Positions 9,859 through 21,300 of a stretch of DNA of 64,000 bases are shown one piece after another. This DNA comes from Epinephelus fuscoguttatus (taxonomy: Eukaryota; Chordata; Actinopteri; Perciformes; Serranidae), in assembly GCF_011397635.1 (NCBI RefSeq), contig NC_064755.1:23852559-23916558 (forward strand). Reading direction: 5' to 3'. Both the position numbers and the translations under genes were made by a program. How positions within the stretch are numbered: the stretch's first letter is position 1; each line of letters starts with the position of its first letter. The notes beneath the pieces were generated by a model that worked only from the letters and a program-made list of their open reading frames with translations, was not told the DNA's origin and did no database searches.

Positions 9859-12800
9859 ATGTTGCAGACAGTCAGTGATTGGCTGTGGTGGGAGCGTCTG
9901 TGGCTGCCAGCAAACATCTCCTGGTCTGATCTGGAGGACACTGAAGGTCGTGTCTATGCCAAAGCCTCTCAACTTTACGCCGTCCTGCCCAGCGCCCTCT
10001 GCTTGCTCTTCATCAGATATTTGTTTGAGAGGTGAGGATGTGCAATCGTCTGGTTTCAGCATACTGTCATTATATTGCACAAGTTTTATGGAGCAATGTT
10101 ATGTATGTGGAACACCCAAGGCCACTCCTGTGTAGAAGGAACAAAGCTGTGCTGTACCAGATAACAATAGACTGTCATACATTTATTGTCATGTTGCCTC
10201 TGTGCTGTTGCAGGTACGTAGCCACACCACTGGGTAATGTTTGGGGAATCAGGGACAGAGTACGTCTCAAAGCAGAACGAAACCCCTTATTAGAAAACTA
10301 CTTCTGCAACCAAGCACGAACTCCATCACAGGTATGTTAAAAAGGGCATTTCCCTGAAAACAAAGGTGGATTGTTGTTCAGATAATATCATATGTATCAT
10401 AGTAATCCCAATCAGCAGTCACACATATGATATATAGCAGTGGCTCTCAACTTTTTTCATGTGGAGGACTCCTATATTGATACACATAAGGCCACAGATG
10501 TTGCTTCAGGGACCTCTGTCTGAAAAGATTTTGGTTATTAGATATGATTCAGACCAGAATTCTGCAGTTGAGGGGATAACCATGGAGGAAGTGAAACCTT
10601 TGATCATTATAGTCACTTTTATGACTCTTGGGGTGCTTTCCATTATGCTAACATGTCACCTTGGTTCCCTCACTCACGTCTTCCTCAAGCCTTAGCTCCT
10701 CCCAGCGAGGATATGAGAGAGAGACGGATGTGAACAAGACACGCAAGGATACACCTGTTTCCTCGCTCTTAGCTCCTCCAGAAACCTTGCTTCTCATCTT
10801 TTCAAGATGCATTTAAGGGACTGGAAGATCCTCCATGATGGCGGAGGGGTCACAGGAGGAGAGAAGACACAAGGAAGCATAATTTAGCATAATGAAAAGC
10901 ACCCCTCTAACTCACATCGGGCTCACTTGTGGAGATAAACTTCTTCCAATTTTCTGAGGAACCCCTGGAACTCCCTTAGGGACTCCTAGTTGAAAGCCAC
11001 TGTTACATAACATTTTACGTGTGGTATTAACCAGAATGAAGTTGTTCTCTTTGCTTTGCTTTTTGCTTATCAGAGAGTAATATAATGCTGGTGTATAATC
11101 TTAAAGGTATAGTCCAGATCTTTTGAAGTAGGGTTGTATGAGGTACTTACCCATAGTCCGTGTATTACATACAGTAGATGTCAGTCAGCGAGCAAGAGCT
11201 AAGCTAAGCAATGCACTGCTTTGGACGGATCAGCAACAACATTTTTTAGTCACCTTAACCTCCTGAGACCCTGTGTTGTCCTCATAGAGGACACTATACA
11301 ATGGGTTCACTGGACCTTCTACTTCATTTTGCTTTATTTTGCAGCTATTGACCTTCCTGTCAGAAAGGGCTGTCTGTGGCAAGGTAAAGCAGTGAAAAAT
11401 GTTCTCAGTATAGCAAACTGTTTTTGATTTCCGTGTTGGTACTCCTGCCTGCTTCTCCAAACTCGGAGCATGCTGACCAACATCTACTGGATGTAATGGG
11501 CTGACTATGGATAAGTACATCATACAACTCCTCTTCAAAAGATGTAAACTATCTTGTTAGAGAGTGTAATGGTTTGTTTCTGCTGTGTCCCAGGCCGATG
11601 TGAGGGCTCTGTGTAAGAAGACCACCTGGTCAGAAAGGAGAATTCAAGTCTGGTTCAAGAGGCGGAGGAACCAGGAGCGTGCAGGGCTTCGGAAGAGGTT
11701 CTGTGAGGCCAGGTGTGTGAGTTTATGTGTGATTATGTGAGTGTGTGATGTGGGAACAAGAGTCCATGTTTAAATATCTGAAATTATTGTTTTATATTTG
11801 CCAACAGTTGGAGATGTGTGTTTTATTCTTTTGCGTTTGTCTACGGAGTCCTAGCTCTTTATGATGTAAGTAGCTTTGGTCTTTTCATTTCCATGTTTCT
11901 ATTAAAGGATTTGTCTCTTGGGTAAATTGTTAGCTTGGCTGTTGTGGGACATTTCTCCCTCCTTATTTTGTTTTTCTTCCTCTGTGTATCCTTATTTGAG
12001 TGTACCACTATGATTTCACTATAATGTGAAGTGTGTGAACCTCATCGTCTCTCCTCCTATCTCATGTTTCTCTGTGCTTCGGGGGGTTTTCTCACACTCT
12101 GGCAGTTGACATGGCAAACAAACATGCATGAGCTCGTTGGCCAACGTTAAACCCTTTTCAAGGCTGTTCTCCAACTCCCCATTCACACTCCTCTCCCCCT
12201 ATGTTTTTGTTGGCTGTAGAAACCTTGGCTTTATAATCTGAAGGAGGTTTGGGCAGGCTTCCCTAAACAGGTAAGTGTTTACAGTATGTCATCACTATCA
12301 AGATGGCCTGCACAATATAACAGTACACACTTTTTTATGACTTAAGTTAATTAAGTTTCAAATTTTCAACAACACCAACCATCTCAACAGAAAAAAAAAT
12401 TAGGAAAGGATTAACTAATACTAATCGATAAAATTAAAACTAATAATTATAAGGAAAACAATAAACTGTGGTAAATCAATATACCAGTATTAAAACGACA
12501 TGTAGGTAATCTGCCATACCACTGTTAAATGTCCATTCATAGTCCTTAACATGTGTCAAAATAGTGTCCATGTAATGGTGTCCATATAAATGTTTCCTTC
12601 CTCCGGCTGCACCATTGCCACATCCACTTTCCTGCATTCATTACAATCCCAAGAGCTGATTGCACTACTGATATGTCTCTGTATAGCATGACTACACATT
12701 TTATACAGACATAACATACATTTTATAACAAGCATATCACTATAAGTATACCATGTATGTTATGGGCCTCAGCAAAATCAACATTACTGTCCCTTTACTC

Positions 12801-15800
12801 AGAAAAATGTAATCAGTGGTCCCCTTTCATGAGTGGAACCGCAGAAACATTTCCCATTTATCATTATATTTTTCTACCTCATTTATGAAGCTAGTATGCA
12901 CTATAGTTAACATTTATACATGTGTTATGTGCCTATGCAGTCCATGCTGCCATCTCAGTACTGGTATTACCTCTTGGAAATGGGCTTCTACCTTTCTCTG
13001 CTGTTCAGCCTCACGTTTGATGTGAAACGGAAGGTGAGTGTACGGATGTGCAGATCTATAAAATCACTTTGAAACGAAACCTCTATTATATACATTGTTA
13101 TAAAGATGCATATATAAATTAGGGATGTATATGTGTCATGTGCACATTTGTCTGTCGTGTGTGTGTGTGTGTGTGTGTGTGTATAGGATTTCAAAGAGCA
13201 GGTGATTCATCATTTTGCCACGCTGACTCTTCTGGGTTTCTCCTGGATTTCTAACTACATCCGTATTGGAACCCTTGTGATGGTGGTTCATGACTCCGCT
13301 GACATACTGCTGGAGGTCAGTGCTGGTTTTTACAGTGGTGCATGTGCAAGATCATCTAGGTCATACTGTGGGCTGGTGCAGTATTAGCAGGTAACAGACT
13401 GACTTAAAGGTCCAGTGTGTGGAATTACGGGATGTATATTGACAGAATTGGAATATAATATAATATAAACATAATGCTATGCTTTCAATAGCATATAATC
13501 ACCTAAAAAAAGAGTAATTTGTTGCCTTAGAGTGAGCTGTTTTTACCTAGCTAGGGAGGGTCCTCATCCAGGAAGACTGCTGTGTTTCACCGCCATGTTT
13601 CTACAGAAGGCACGAACGGACAAACCAAACACTGGCTCTAGATAGGGCCGTTGACATTATCACATTGGCCACCGCAGTTTGCAGCCCCTCACAAGGAGCA
13701 CCCAAAAAACACAGATTTTTTTGTTTAATTTGGCTCCCAGTAAAAACCTGAATATCTTGATCATAAAAAAGTTGAGCACGCAGTAAGTTATCAGGGACAA
13801 AAGGTGAGCACACATTAGCAGGTGCTCATTGCAGACAGGCCGCACACAGAAATACTGCTTTGTAACGTGAAGCTGCTTTATTCAGTGTTTTTACTGGTTT
13901 TAATCACCTAGTCTTCTTGTTTTGGAGACAAAGAGACCTCTGCGAATGATTTGACTCCCTGTAAAAACCTCCTGAACCATCAACACTAAGGTTTCAGATG
14001 GTTGCAATCCTCACCACTAGATGTCGCTAATCCCCTAAATCTTACACACTGGAGCTTCAAAGGAACATTTTGTACTTGTCATCATTTGAACAGTAATTTA
14101 AGATTGCAGAGCAACATTTTTACATCTTCAGAGAAAAGCATAACAATAACAAGTAAAACTAAAGGTAAAAATGTGTCTTAATAGTTGTCTCAGTAGTTTG
14201 ATGCAGAGCCTAAAACCTGCCAACAAGATGTCTTACTGATAACTAAAATCGCTGTAGGCAGGACTCAAACAGGTCTGAGGACCCACCTGTCCTGCCCTTC
14301 CATGCTGCATGTACAAACACTGAGTTGTCTTTGCACAAGCGTTGTAGTCTAAACTACCTAAACTGAGGCCAAGTCATGACCAAGAACAGAGTATATCAAG
14401 ATTGAGACAAGACCAAGACTAGACTAGAACCTAACTTACAATAAAATGTGGAACGTACAAACTATTGACACTCCTTAAACTGATCTGAAAGATCCACATT
14501 GCCATAAAATACCCACAGAAAAAAATGAATATTCCTCCTCATTTACCCCTTTGACTTACATACTGTAAATATGCGTAATGTAAAAGTGTACCTTGACTTA
14601 TGTTGTGATAAAATAATCAAATAGCACTGCAGAGGTGATTTTTATGTGTGGGAATGTTCCTTTGTTTTCTGTGAGTAAACAAATACAAACACTAAGGAGC
14701 AGAAACCAACTTCATCTTTATTCAACATTCCTTTTTTTGCACAGGCAATTTAGTGATGTCTCTGCAATGGTGGCCTTGAAATGAAAGCCCAAGTCCTCTG
14801 ACTCTGTCTTTAGAGACACCTGGAGACAGAGCAACATTTCCTGCTAAAATGTAGCACATACGAAGACATAAGAACAAAGTTCTTTACAAAAATTAAATGT
14901 AAACACACTCTCTGATCAGACTAGAAAATAGTGTCAGCACTATAGATGCAGCAAAATATGTCAGTGCATGTCACAGCCTGAGAGACAACCAACACAACAA
15001 TTAATACGTTTCACTTAATACGTTTTTTTTCCCCTTTAGAATTTATGTCTATGCATTTGTAATAATACAATGTTTTTAATAGTTTTTTTTTTTAAATTTC
15101 AGTCTTAAATTGTAATTGTGTTTGGCAACACATAAGAAATGTCATGCCAGTAAAGGTTATTGAATTGAATTGACCAACAAGACCGAATCAAAAGGCGGTC
15201 AAGTCTGAGATAAGACCGTGACCTTCAAAAATGATCTTGAGATCATGATCAATCTCAAGTACCGCAACATTACTTTGAACAGCTATCTGTTCAGTAACAT
15301 AAGAAATCCCACTCAGATTTCAGAGCAGTTTTTTTATGCTTTCAATAACACATGGCAAAGGACCGTAATATACTCAGGGATTTTTTTAGTTAGTTGAAAG
15401 AGAGTATCAGTAGATAACTGCACTTTAAAATGTAAGTACCAGCTTTTCATTTATTGGTGCCCTTTGTGTTCAGTTCGGTGTTCAAAGTTTGGAAATAAGG
15501 ATGTTGGAAATAATTTCCTTTCCTTTTTAAAATTCAACAGGCAGTTTGTTGTATGTGAGTAGTATACTGAAAGCACCAGAAAGGCGGCACTGAGTACACT
15601 TTTATTTTTCTTACACTTTCATATCACAAGTAGTATCATTATTCTGATATTCAGCAACAATGTCGCATATTGCATGTTTTCATCATAATGTGCAGCCCTT
15701 ATTTATAGGTAGCAATCTGGATCAGAATTGGCATAGAAGAGAAGGTTGATAGTACACTGAGGCTCAGTTTTTATTTTAAATAGCAAATATCAAAGCAATA

Positions 15801-16652
15801 TAGCTCTATTAATACTGCATTTTTTCTTGAGGCTCTGTCAGAGAAGTAATACTGTGGGACATTAGTTAATGTAGAGTTAAATCAGGTATTCATGCATAGG
15901 AAAGGAATGCCCCTGTTACATAGGAACTATTTCATGATTTAAAATGATTAGCAAACATGCCTGCAGCAACTTTATGGCAGACTATGAATTATTCCTTTTA
16001 GATAAAGAAGTGAACCTGATACTTTCCCCTGTTTTTCTCTCATAGGGTGCAAAGGTATTAAACTACGCCAAGTGGCACCACACTGCCAACACCTTGTTTG
16101 TGGTGTTTACAGTTCTCTTTACGCTGACAAGACTTGTCATCTTTCCTTTCTGGTAAGTGTGTGAAATGGAAGGATGCAGCATGACGCATGATGATGATCT
16201 CAGTGAAAAAGTGGTTTGTAATATGAATATTGTGTCTTCTACAGGCTGATCCACTGCACATGGGTGTACCCAGTGGAGGAGTTTGCTCCCTTCTTTGGCT
16301 ACTACTTCTTCAATGTGATGCTAGTGGTTCTCCTGACACTCCACCTCTACTGGGCTTTTCTCATAGCACGGATGGTTTACAAGTTAATCTTCACCAAGGT
16401 GTGTTCACAGGTATTTCTGTGTGCATATTCAAAATGTGAAGGATATTAAAACTATACACATTTAAAGTTGCTGGAATCTTTGGGTCACCCTCATATTCTT
16501 CCTCTTCTCTGTGGCTCATCTTCATCCTGCAGTTGGAAGGCGATGACAGGAGCGATGAAGAGGAGGATGACAGTGACTCATCGAAGGACAGAAACCACAA
16601 ACTGAGTCACATAAATGGGTCTGGAGCCAGAGGCCGGGCCAATGGACACTGA
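9859..16652 (+). CDS. cers3: Ceramide synthase with homeobox-like domain (CERS3/CERS2 type), ten coding exons
   Basis: N-acylates sphingoid bases with fatty acyl-CoA to make (dihydro)ceramide in the ER membrane. Exons: 9859-10031, 10214-10331, 11594-11712, 11808-11865, 12220-12270, 12941-13033, 13187-13315, 16046-16152, 16245-16398, 16533-16652. They total 1122 bp (373 aa), all GT-AG. An N-terminal sequon NIS (residue 19) matches the glycosylation site of CERS2-like proteins. Residues ~60-137 hold the truncated homeobox-like segment ([12 protein letters not shown]). The TLC/Lag1p domain follows, with catalytic-type HH (212-213) and HDSAD (239-243) both in exon 7. The tail [14 protein letters not shown] looks like a CK2 target, as known for CERS2-6. 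Sequence resembles both CERS2 and CERS3; CFAP161 and IGF1R as neighbours (human 15q25-q26) favour cers3. The start is the first ATG after an acceptor at 9853/9856, so the 5' UTR is probably split. Confidence 0.93.
10438..11002. mobile_element. hAT-like non-autonomous terminal-inverted-repeat element
   Basis: It begins CAGTGGCTCTCAAC and ends GTTGAAAGCCACTG, a 14-base inverted pair with one mismatch. This matches the ends of Charlie-type hAT elements. There is no transposase frame inside. It lies in intron 2 of the ceramide synthase gene. Confidence 0.7.
11103..11552. mobile_element. Non-autonomous element with ~50-bp terminal inverted repeats
   Basis: The left end (TAGTCCAGATCTTTTGAAGT, continuing to CCATAGTC at 11158) is mirrored by the right end (GACTATGGATAAGTAC at 11502 through CTTCAAAAGATG). 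A second, longer copy of the family occupies about 34345-35880. Inside is no protein-coding signal. Confidence 0.7.
13157..13182 (+). repeat. (GT)13 microsatellite abutting a splice acceptor
   Basis: The (GT)13 run is followed by ATAG and then ceramide synthase exon 7 at 13187. It occupies the place where the polypyrimidine tract should be. Confidence 0.95.
13404..14063. mobile_element. Non-autonomous terminal-inverted-repeat element (copy 1)
   Basis: The ends TTAAAGGTCCAGTGTGTGGA and TACACACTGGAGCTTCAAAG are inverted repeats. A related copy lies at about 54061-54572 and ends in CCTACACACTGGACCTTTAA. The copies share internal words such as a 'gcaaccatctgaaac'-like block. No open frame is inside. 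Confidence 0.7.
14260..15275. repeat. GACCAAGAC-rich repeat split by a retroposon tail
   Basis: Blocks rich in 'gaccaagac' at 14370-14430 and 'gaccg…caagtctgagataagacc' at 15170-15230 look like two halves of one fish repeat. Between them, the stretch ending 'gtaaaggttattgaattgaa' (15152-15171) resembles the 3' end of a fish retroposon. Boundaries are rough. Confidence 0.4.
15276..16045 (+). other. Remainder of ceramide synthase intron 7
   Basis: This is AT-rich intron sequence before the exon at 16046. I see no gene, RNA or clear repeat in it. Confidence 0.7.
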
Positions 16653-17016
16653 CACACACAGACTGACAGAAACGGAGAGAGAGAGAAAGGAAAATGGACA
16701 GCAGACACATGGGAACATTCAGCCTGGATCGCAGCTGAATCTAATTGTTTATATACACTTGAAGAGAGAAAATGATTTCTACAGGAACTGTGAAGAATTA
16801 TTCATAAACTGATTTGAAGCTGCATGGTTTTCTGGATTTCACTGAATTCAGAACCTTTGATAACTTTTCTTATTCTACTCGTAATTAAAAATAGAGAAGG
16901 ACTAATTTAATATGCTGTTTTTGCATTTTTGTATATTGTTAAGAATAATTTTGATGCTAATAACAATATATTAATTACTCACATGTCAGTATGTGCGTCT
17001 AAGTGTTCATTTGTCA
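16653..17016 (+). other. Ceramide synthase 3' UTR
   Basis: This follows the TGA at 16650-16652. An ATTAAA variant signal lies at 16884-16889; no AATAAA was seen in this stretch. The UTR end is inferred, and the next repeat begins near 17017. Confidence 0.5.
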
Positions 17017-17199
17017 GTGTTGTGGAGTACTACTAACTACTAGTACTACTAACTACATTTAGTTCAATTACAAGACTAACTTTGCAGTAGTTGGGTGGCA
17101 GTTTAAGTACATTCAAATCTCAGTAGCTTTTTCAGTAGAAAAGTACTTTGTATTCTCTTGATGTTTTTTGCCATAACATATTTCACAGTGCTACAGATT

Positions 17200-17307
17200 C
17201 AGGGTGTCTACAAATTTTAAGTTAAATTTAAGACTTTTAAATACCTTTTTAATACCACCTCACTATGAAATTTAAGGCCAAACTTGCAGTTGAAATACAC
17301 ATATATA

Positions 17308-17356
<49 letters not shown>

Positions 17357-17658
17357 CACACGTGTAAGTATTCTTTCCAAGTAAACACACTAATGTGAGT
17401 TCAAAATGAACACTAAGGACAACAAATAGGTGAGTTTAAGTTTAATGTGTTTAATGTAAAAAGTAAACAGAATCTTATCGCTGTCATAAATGCTATTTAT
17501 TATTGCAATTTTTCGGTCTTGCCAGTGATTGTAAAGAATCTTTGGGGTCTGTCAGGCTGGGAGAATGTTAGTGGTAATATGACTGAAATTTATTTATTTA
17601 TTTATCTAATCTGAATTTAAGACAATTTATGACTTTGTAAGGCCCTGCAGACACCCTG
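17200..17658. mobile_element. Short non-autonomous element with CAGGGTGTCT ends
   Basis: It starts CAGGGTGTCT and ends AGACACCCTG, a perfect 10-bp inverted repeat. Subterminal 'aatttaagac' words point inward from both sides. It contains a (GT)n run at 17311-17355. This is a fish MITE-like family that I recognise but cannot name. Confidence 0.7.
17311..17355. repeat. (GT)n microsatellite
   Basis: About 22 GT units lie inside the CAGGGTGTCT element. Confidence 0.95.
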
Positions 17659-18172
17659 AAATTATTGGCCACAGTTGTCATTTAATGACAGTTTACCCGC
17701 TATTTGACTAAACTTTGATTTGCAACCAAGATGTCTGCGATCGAACAGTAAAAATTACAATAGAAGTTTCCTGAATCTACCCCAACAGTTGCTCCCTATC
17801 CTCTCCCTAAAACACATCCTTTGACCTGGCCTGCCCCATCTCTAAATTAAACACAACTAGACTTCAGTGATGTAGGCTGGATGTCGTTGGGCTAAACATT
17901 TTCAAAGTAGGCTAGTTAAGATGTAGTTTAACCACTTTAATTGTGAAGTAGCCAGTAGTTTTAATGTTGTGTCCCCTACACTATCATTTAATGTAAAGCC
18001 AAAGCACTTATGGAAATGCTTTTTTTAACACTGTGACTTCAGCCACTGTGTATGTGTTAATGTTATAAGAATTGTATGTGCATCACTTAAACCTTCATGA
18101 GCTGCTGTAGGAGGCAGAACAAGCCGCTCAGTGGCTGTACCAGCGGCTGTACCAGCACGCCCTCTCGCGACA

Positions 18173-18221
18173 ATCAACGAGAACTGACAGTTGGCCCTTC
18201 ACCGTCGGTTACCATAGAAAC
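18173..18221 (+). promoter_or_regulatory. cfap161 promoter: RFX X-box and TCTCGCGA motif
   Basis: GTTACCATAGAAAC at 18208-18221 fits the RFX X-box consensus (RYYNYY, 1-3 bases, RRNRAC) at every position, with a 2-base spacer. It lies 114 bp before the cfap161 ATG. A TCTCGCGA word at 18173-18180, typical of CpG promoters, lies just upstream. RFX factors are known to drive ciliary genes, which suits CFAP161. Binding is inferred. Confidence 0.75.
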
Positions 18222-18334
18222 TATCACACAAACCATGGCTAAGCTATATTTAACCGAGCAGGTCAAACATTAAAGTAGGCTAACGTGGTGTGAATACTAT
18301 TAGTATAGAAATAGTTGTCAATATTATTGTGAGA

Positions 18335-21300
18335 ATGGCTCATGTGAACACTTACCGAACAAATGTGAGAATCGGAAACTGGAACGAGGACCTGTACTTA
18401 GAGGAGGTTTGTCTCAAAACACAGCTCTCAACTTTTAGCTAGCAAACGGGGACACATTAACAGCTAACGAGCACAAATTAGCAAGTTATATTGTTTGCAT
18501 ATGCTTACACGTTTGTAATGACTGTAAGCGGATTTGAAGTGGCAATTAAGTAAGTAATTAAGAAGTAAAGAAAGTATAGACATATAAAAATACTCTGTTA
18601 AAAAGGCAGGTTAGCCACTGGCTGGTTAGGTTATCATTAGTTAGCTATGAAGCCATTAAAGCAAACCAATAGGAGGGCTAATAAGTCTGGATAATAATTC
18701 ACCAAAAACTTGCTTTATTTGAAAACTTAATTAGATTTGAGTTGTGTGGAATAAAAGGAACATTTAGCTACAATAAAAGTTGATGATCTGTGTTGGTAAA
18801 TTGCAAATCCCTGTTGACACAGGTAATTAAAAGATAGACAGGAATAAAGAAATGCTTAAGGGGTTATTCAGTAACAGGGGCAGAATATGGTGTTTATTCT
18901 GCGGCCAATATAAGGAGTTTAGAGAAAGAAAGGTGATTGATAATTGACTTAGTAGTGACACAATGATTTTGTTAATATCCCTTTAAAGATCTAGTTTCCG
19001 TCTTTTATGCTTTAAGGTTTGACACATTTTATTCCACATTGTCTGACAGTATCATATACAGTGGTGGAAAAAAGTTTTCGGACACCCCATGCATTTGTGA
19101 AATATTGCATTAAGAATCACTCTTAGGTCTTCAAGTGCAATTTCTTTTAGTACAGTCACAGCCAAAATACTAAATAAATCCAAAAAAGCCATTAAAAACT
19201 TAAAATTGATTGGTTCCATAAAAATACATAAGAAATTTTGAGTATTGGGTCATTTTGGTACCAGTGATGAAGGTCGTTCTTTTTATTAAAAGACACAATT
19301 TTTGTTGCCAAGCTTCGTGTCTACATAAAGCCAGCACATTGGAAAGTTCTTCAGACACAAAAATGGCTAAAACAAGGAACCTAACGCAGGAAACATGCCT
19401 GAAGATAAAGATTCTCAGCCAGGAAGGGTACAGCTGCCGCCAGATAGCCAGGAAGTGCAGATGCAGTCCTTCAGCAGTTGGATACACTCTGCAGAAATAC
19501 AGACAAACCAACAGCTTGGAAGACAAACCAAGATCTGGGTATCCAAGGGTTTCTTCAGCAAGAAATGACCGCATCCTGATCCGCATGTGCAGGCAAAACC
19601 ACCGAATGACATCACAGAAGCTTCAGCAGCAGTGGTCAAACCAAACTGGTGTCCAGTGTTCCACCCGCACTGTATGTGGCCGACTTTTAGATCATGGCTT
19701 AAGGTCCTACAAGGCTATCAAGAAGCCCCTGATCAATGAGAGACAGAGGTTAGACCGGCATCGTTGGGCCCAGGCACACAAGAATTGGACAGCCAGGAAT
19801 TGGAAGAAGATTTTCTGGTCAGATGTGTCCAGTTTCCAGCTTTATCTTCCTCCTACTAATGTGAGGGTACGCAGAAGGCCAGGCGAAGCATCATCTCCAG
19901 CATGTACAGTACCTACTGTCAAGCATGGTGGAGGCAGTATCATGGTTTGGGGATTCATGAGTGCTGCTGGTGTTGGTCATCTCACTGTCTGTGATGGCAC
20001 ATTGAACTCTACCAAGTATTGTACCATTCTCGAAACCCACATGCTCCCTTCTGCGCATGCACTGTTCCGTCGAGGTAAAAACTGGATGTTTCAACAAGAT
20101 AATGCCCCTTGCCACACATCCAAGGCCAGTAGAACTTGGCTGCAGGAGCACAGTATCCAGGTCTTAGAGTGGCCAGCTCAGTCCCCGGACATGAGCCCCA
20201 TTGAAAATCTGTGGTGGATTATCAAAAGGTCTGTTTGAAAGCATAAACCAAAGAATTTAGAAGAATTAAAAGCAGTAATTCAAGAAGAATGGGACAAGAT
20301 TACCCCTCAACAGTGTGAAAGGCTCGTGGGGAACATGCCAGCCAGGATTAGAGCTCTACTACGTGCCAATGGCAGGACTACTAAATATTAATTTGATGAT
20401 GTGATGGTTTATTTATTTTTTGTTCAGTTTTGAACACATTCTCTGTTATTTGTTGACTTTGATACCGACAATGTTGAGAACTGACATATTGAAACTGTCA
20501 AGAATTTAGTTTTGTTAGTTTTTCTTGCAAACAATAAACAAAAAAATATAATTTGTATTTGTTTGTATCTGTCTAATGCAGCCACACCTTTTGAAACACA
20601 AAAAAGATTTTTCCACAAATATTTCATGATAATATTTGAGATTGTGTAAAATTTTAAGGGTGTCCGAAAACTTTTTTCCACCACTGTATATCCTGCATTG
20701 GCTTATTCCAGCTCTCCACTGAAGATGTTTTTGTGGTGACTAAGAGGGTTCCTGACTTGAACCCAGAGTGGGGGATTTGAATCCTGAGGTGGGGGAGCCT
20801 ATGTGTTTGTTCACCCAATGTCAGTGTGGGTTTTCTCTGGCTTCTTTCCAGAGTCCAAAGACATGCAGGCTAGGTTAATTGGTGACTAAATTACCCGTAG
20901 ATGTGAATGTGTGTGTGAATGGTTGTCTGTCTCTATGTGTCAGCCCTGTGATAGTCTGGTGACCTCTTGCCCAATGTCAGCTGGGATAAACTCCAGCCCC
21001 CCCGCGACCCCCAAGAGGGTAAGCGGTTATGAAAATGGATGGATGAATATATAAAACCGGCAGTGGTGGGGTCCTGGGGAGATACTAAAGCATAAACATT
21101 GTATCATGTTGATGTTTTTCCAGGATAAAAAGAAGGAGTATCTGGAGAAAAAAGAGAGGGGTGAGCTGTCTGCCCAGAAAGTGGACTTCCTCAAGCAGAA
21201 CATTTTGAGACCGGTAAAAAGAGTTTAAGCTTATTAAGAGCACCATAAATAACAACAGTAATATCACAGTGATGATGGGGATGGGAATGATAATGATGTT

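Larger units (their letters stand above)
17017..17985. repeat. Dispersed repeat carrying a nested inverted-repeat element
   Basis: The flanks 17017-17199 ('cagtgttgtggagtac' onward) and 17659-17985 ('…gtgtcccctacactatc') look like the two ends of one older repeat. A second element at 17200-17658 interrupts it. The family is not identified. Confidence 0.4.

Noticed and set aside
13601-13845. Minus-strand open frames in the MITE at 13.6-13.8 kb
   Set aside because: They fall inside a non-autonomous inverted-repeat element, are 60-70 codons and have no transposase motif.
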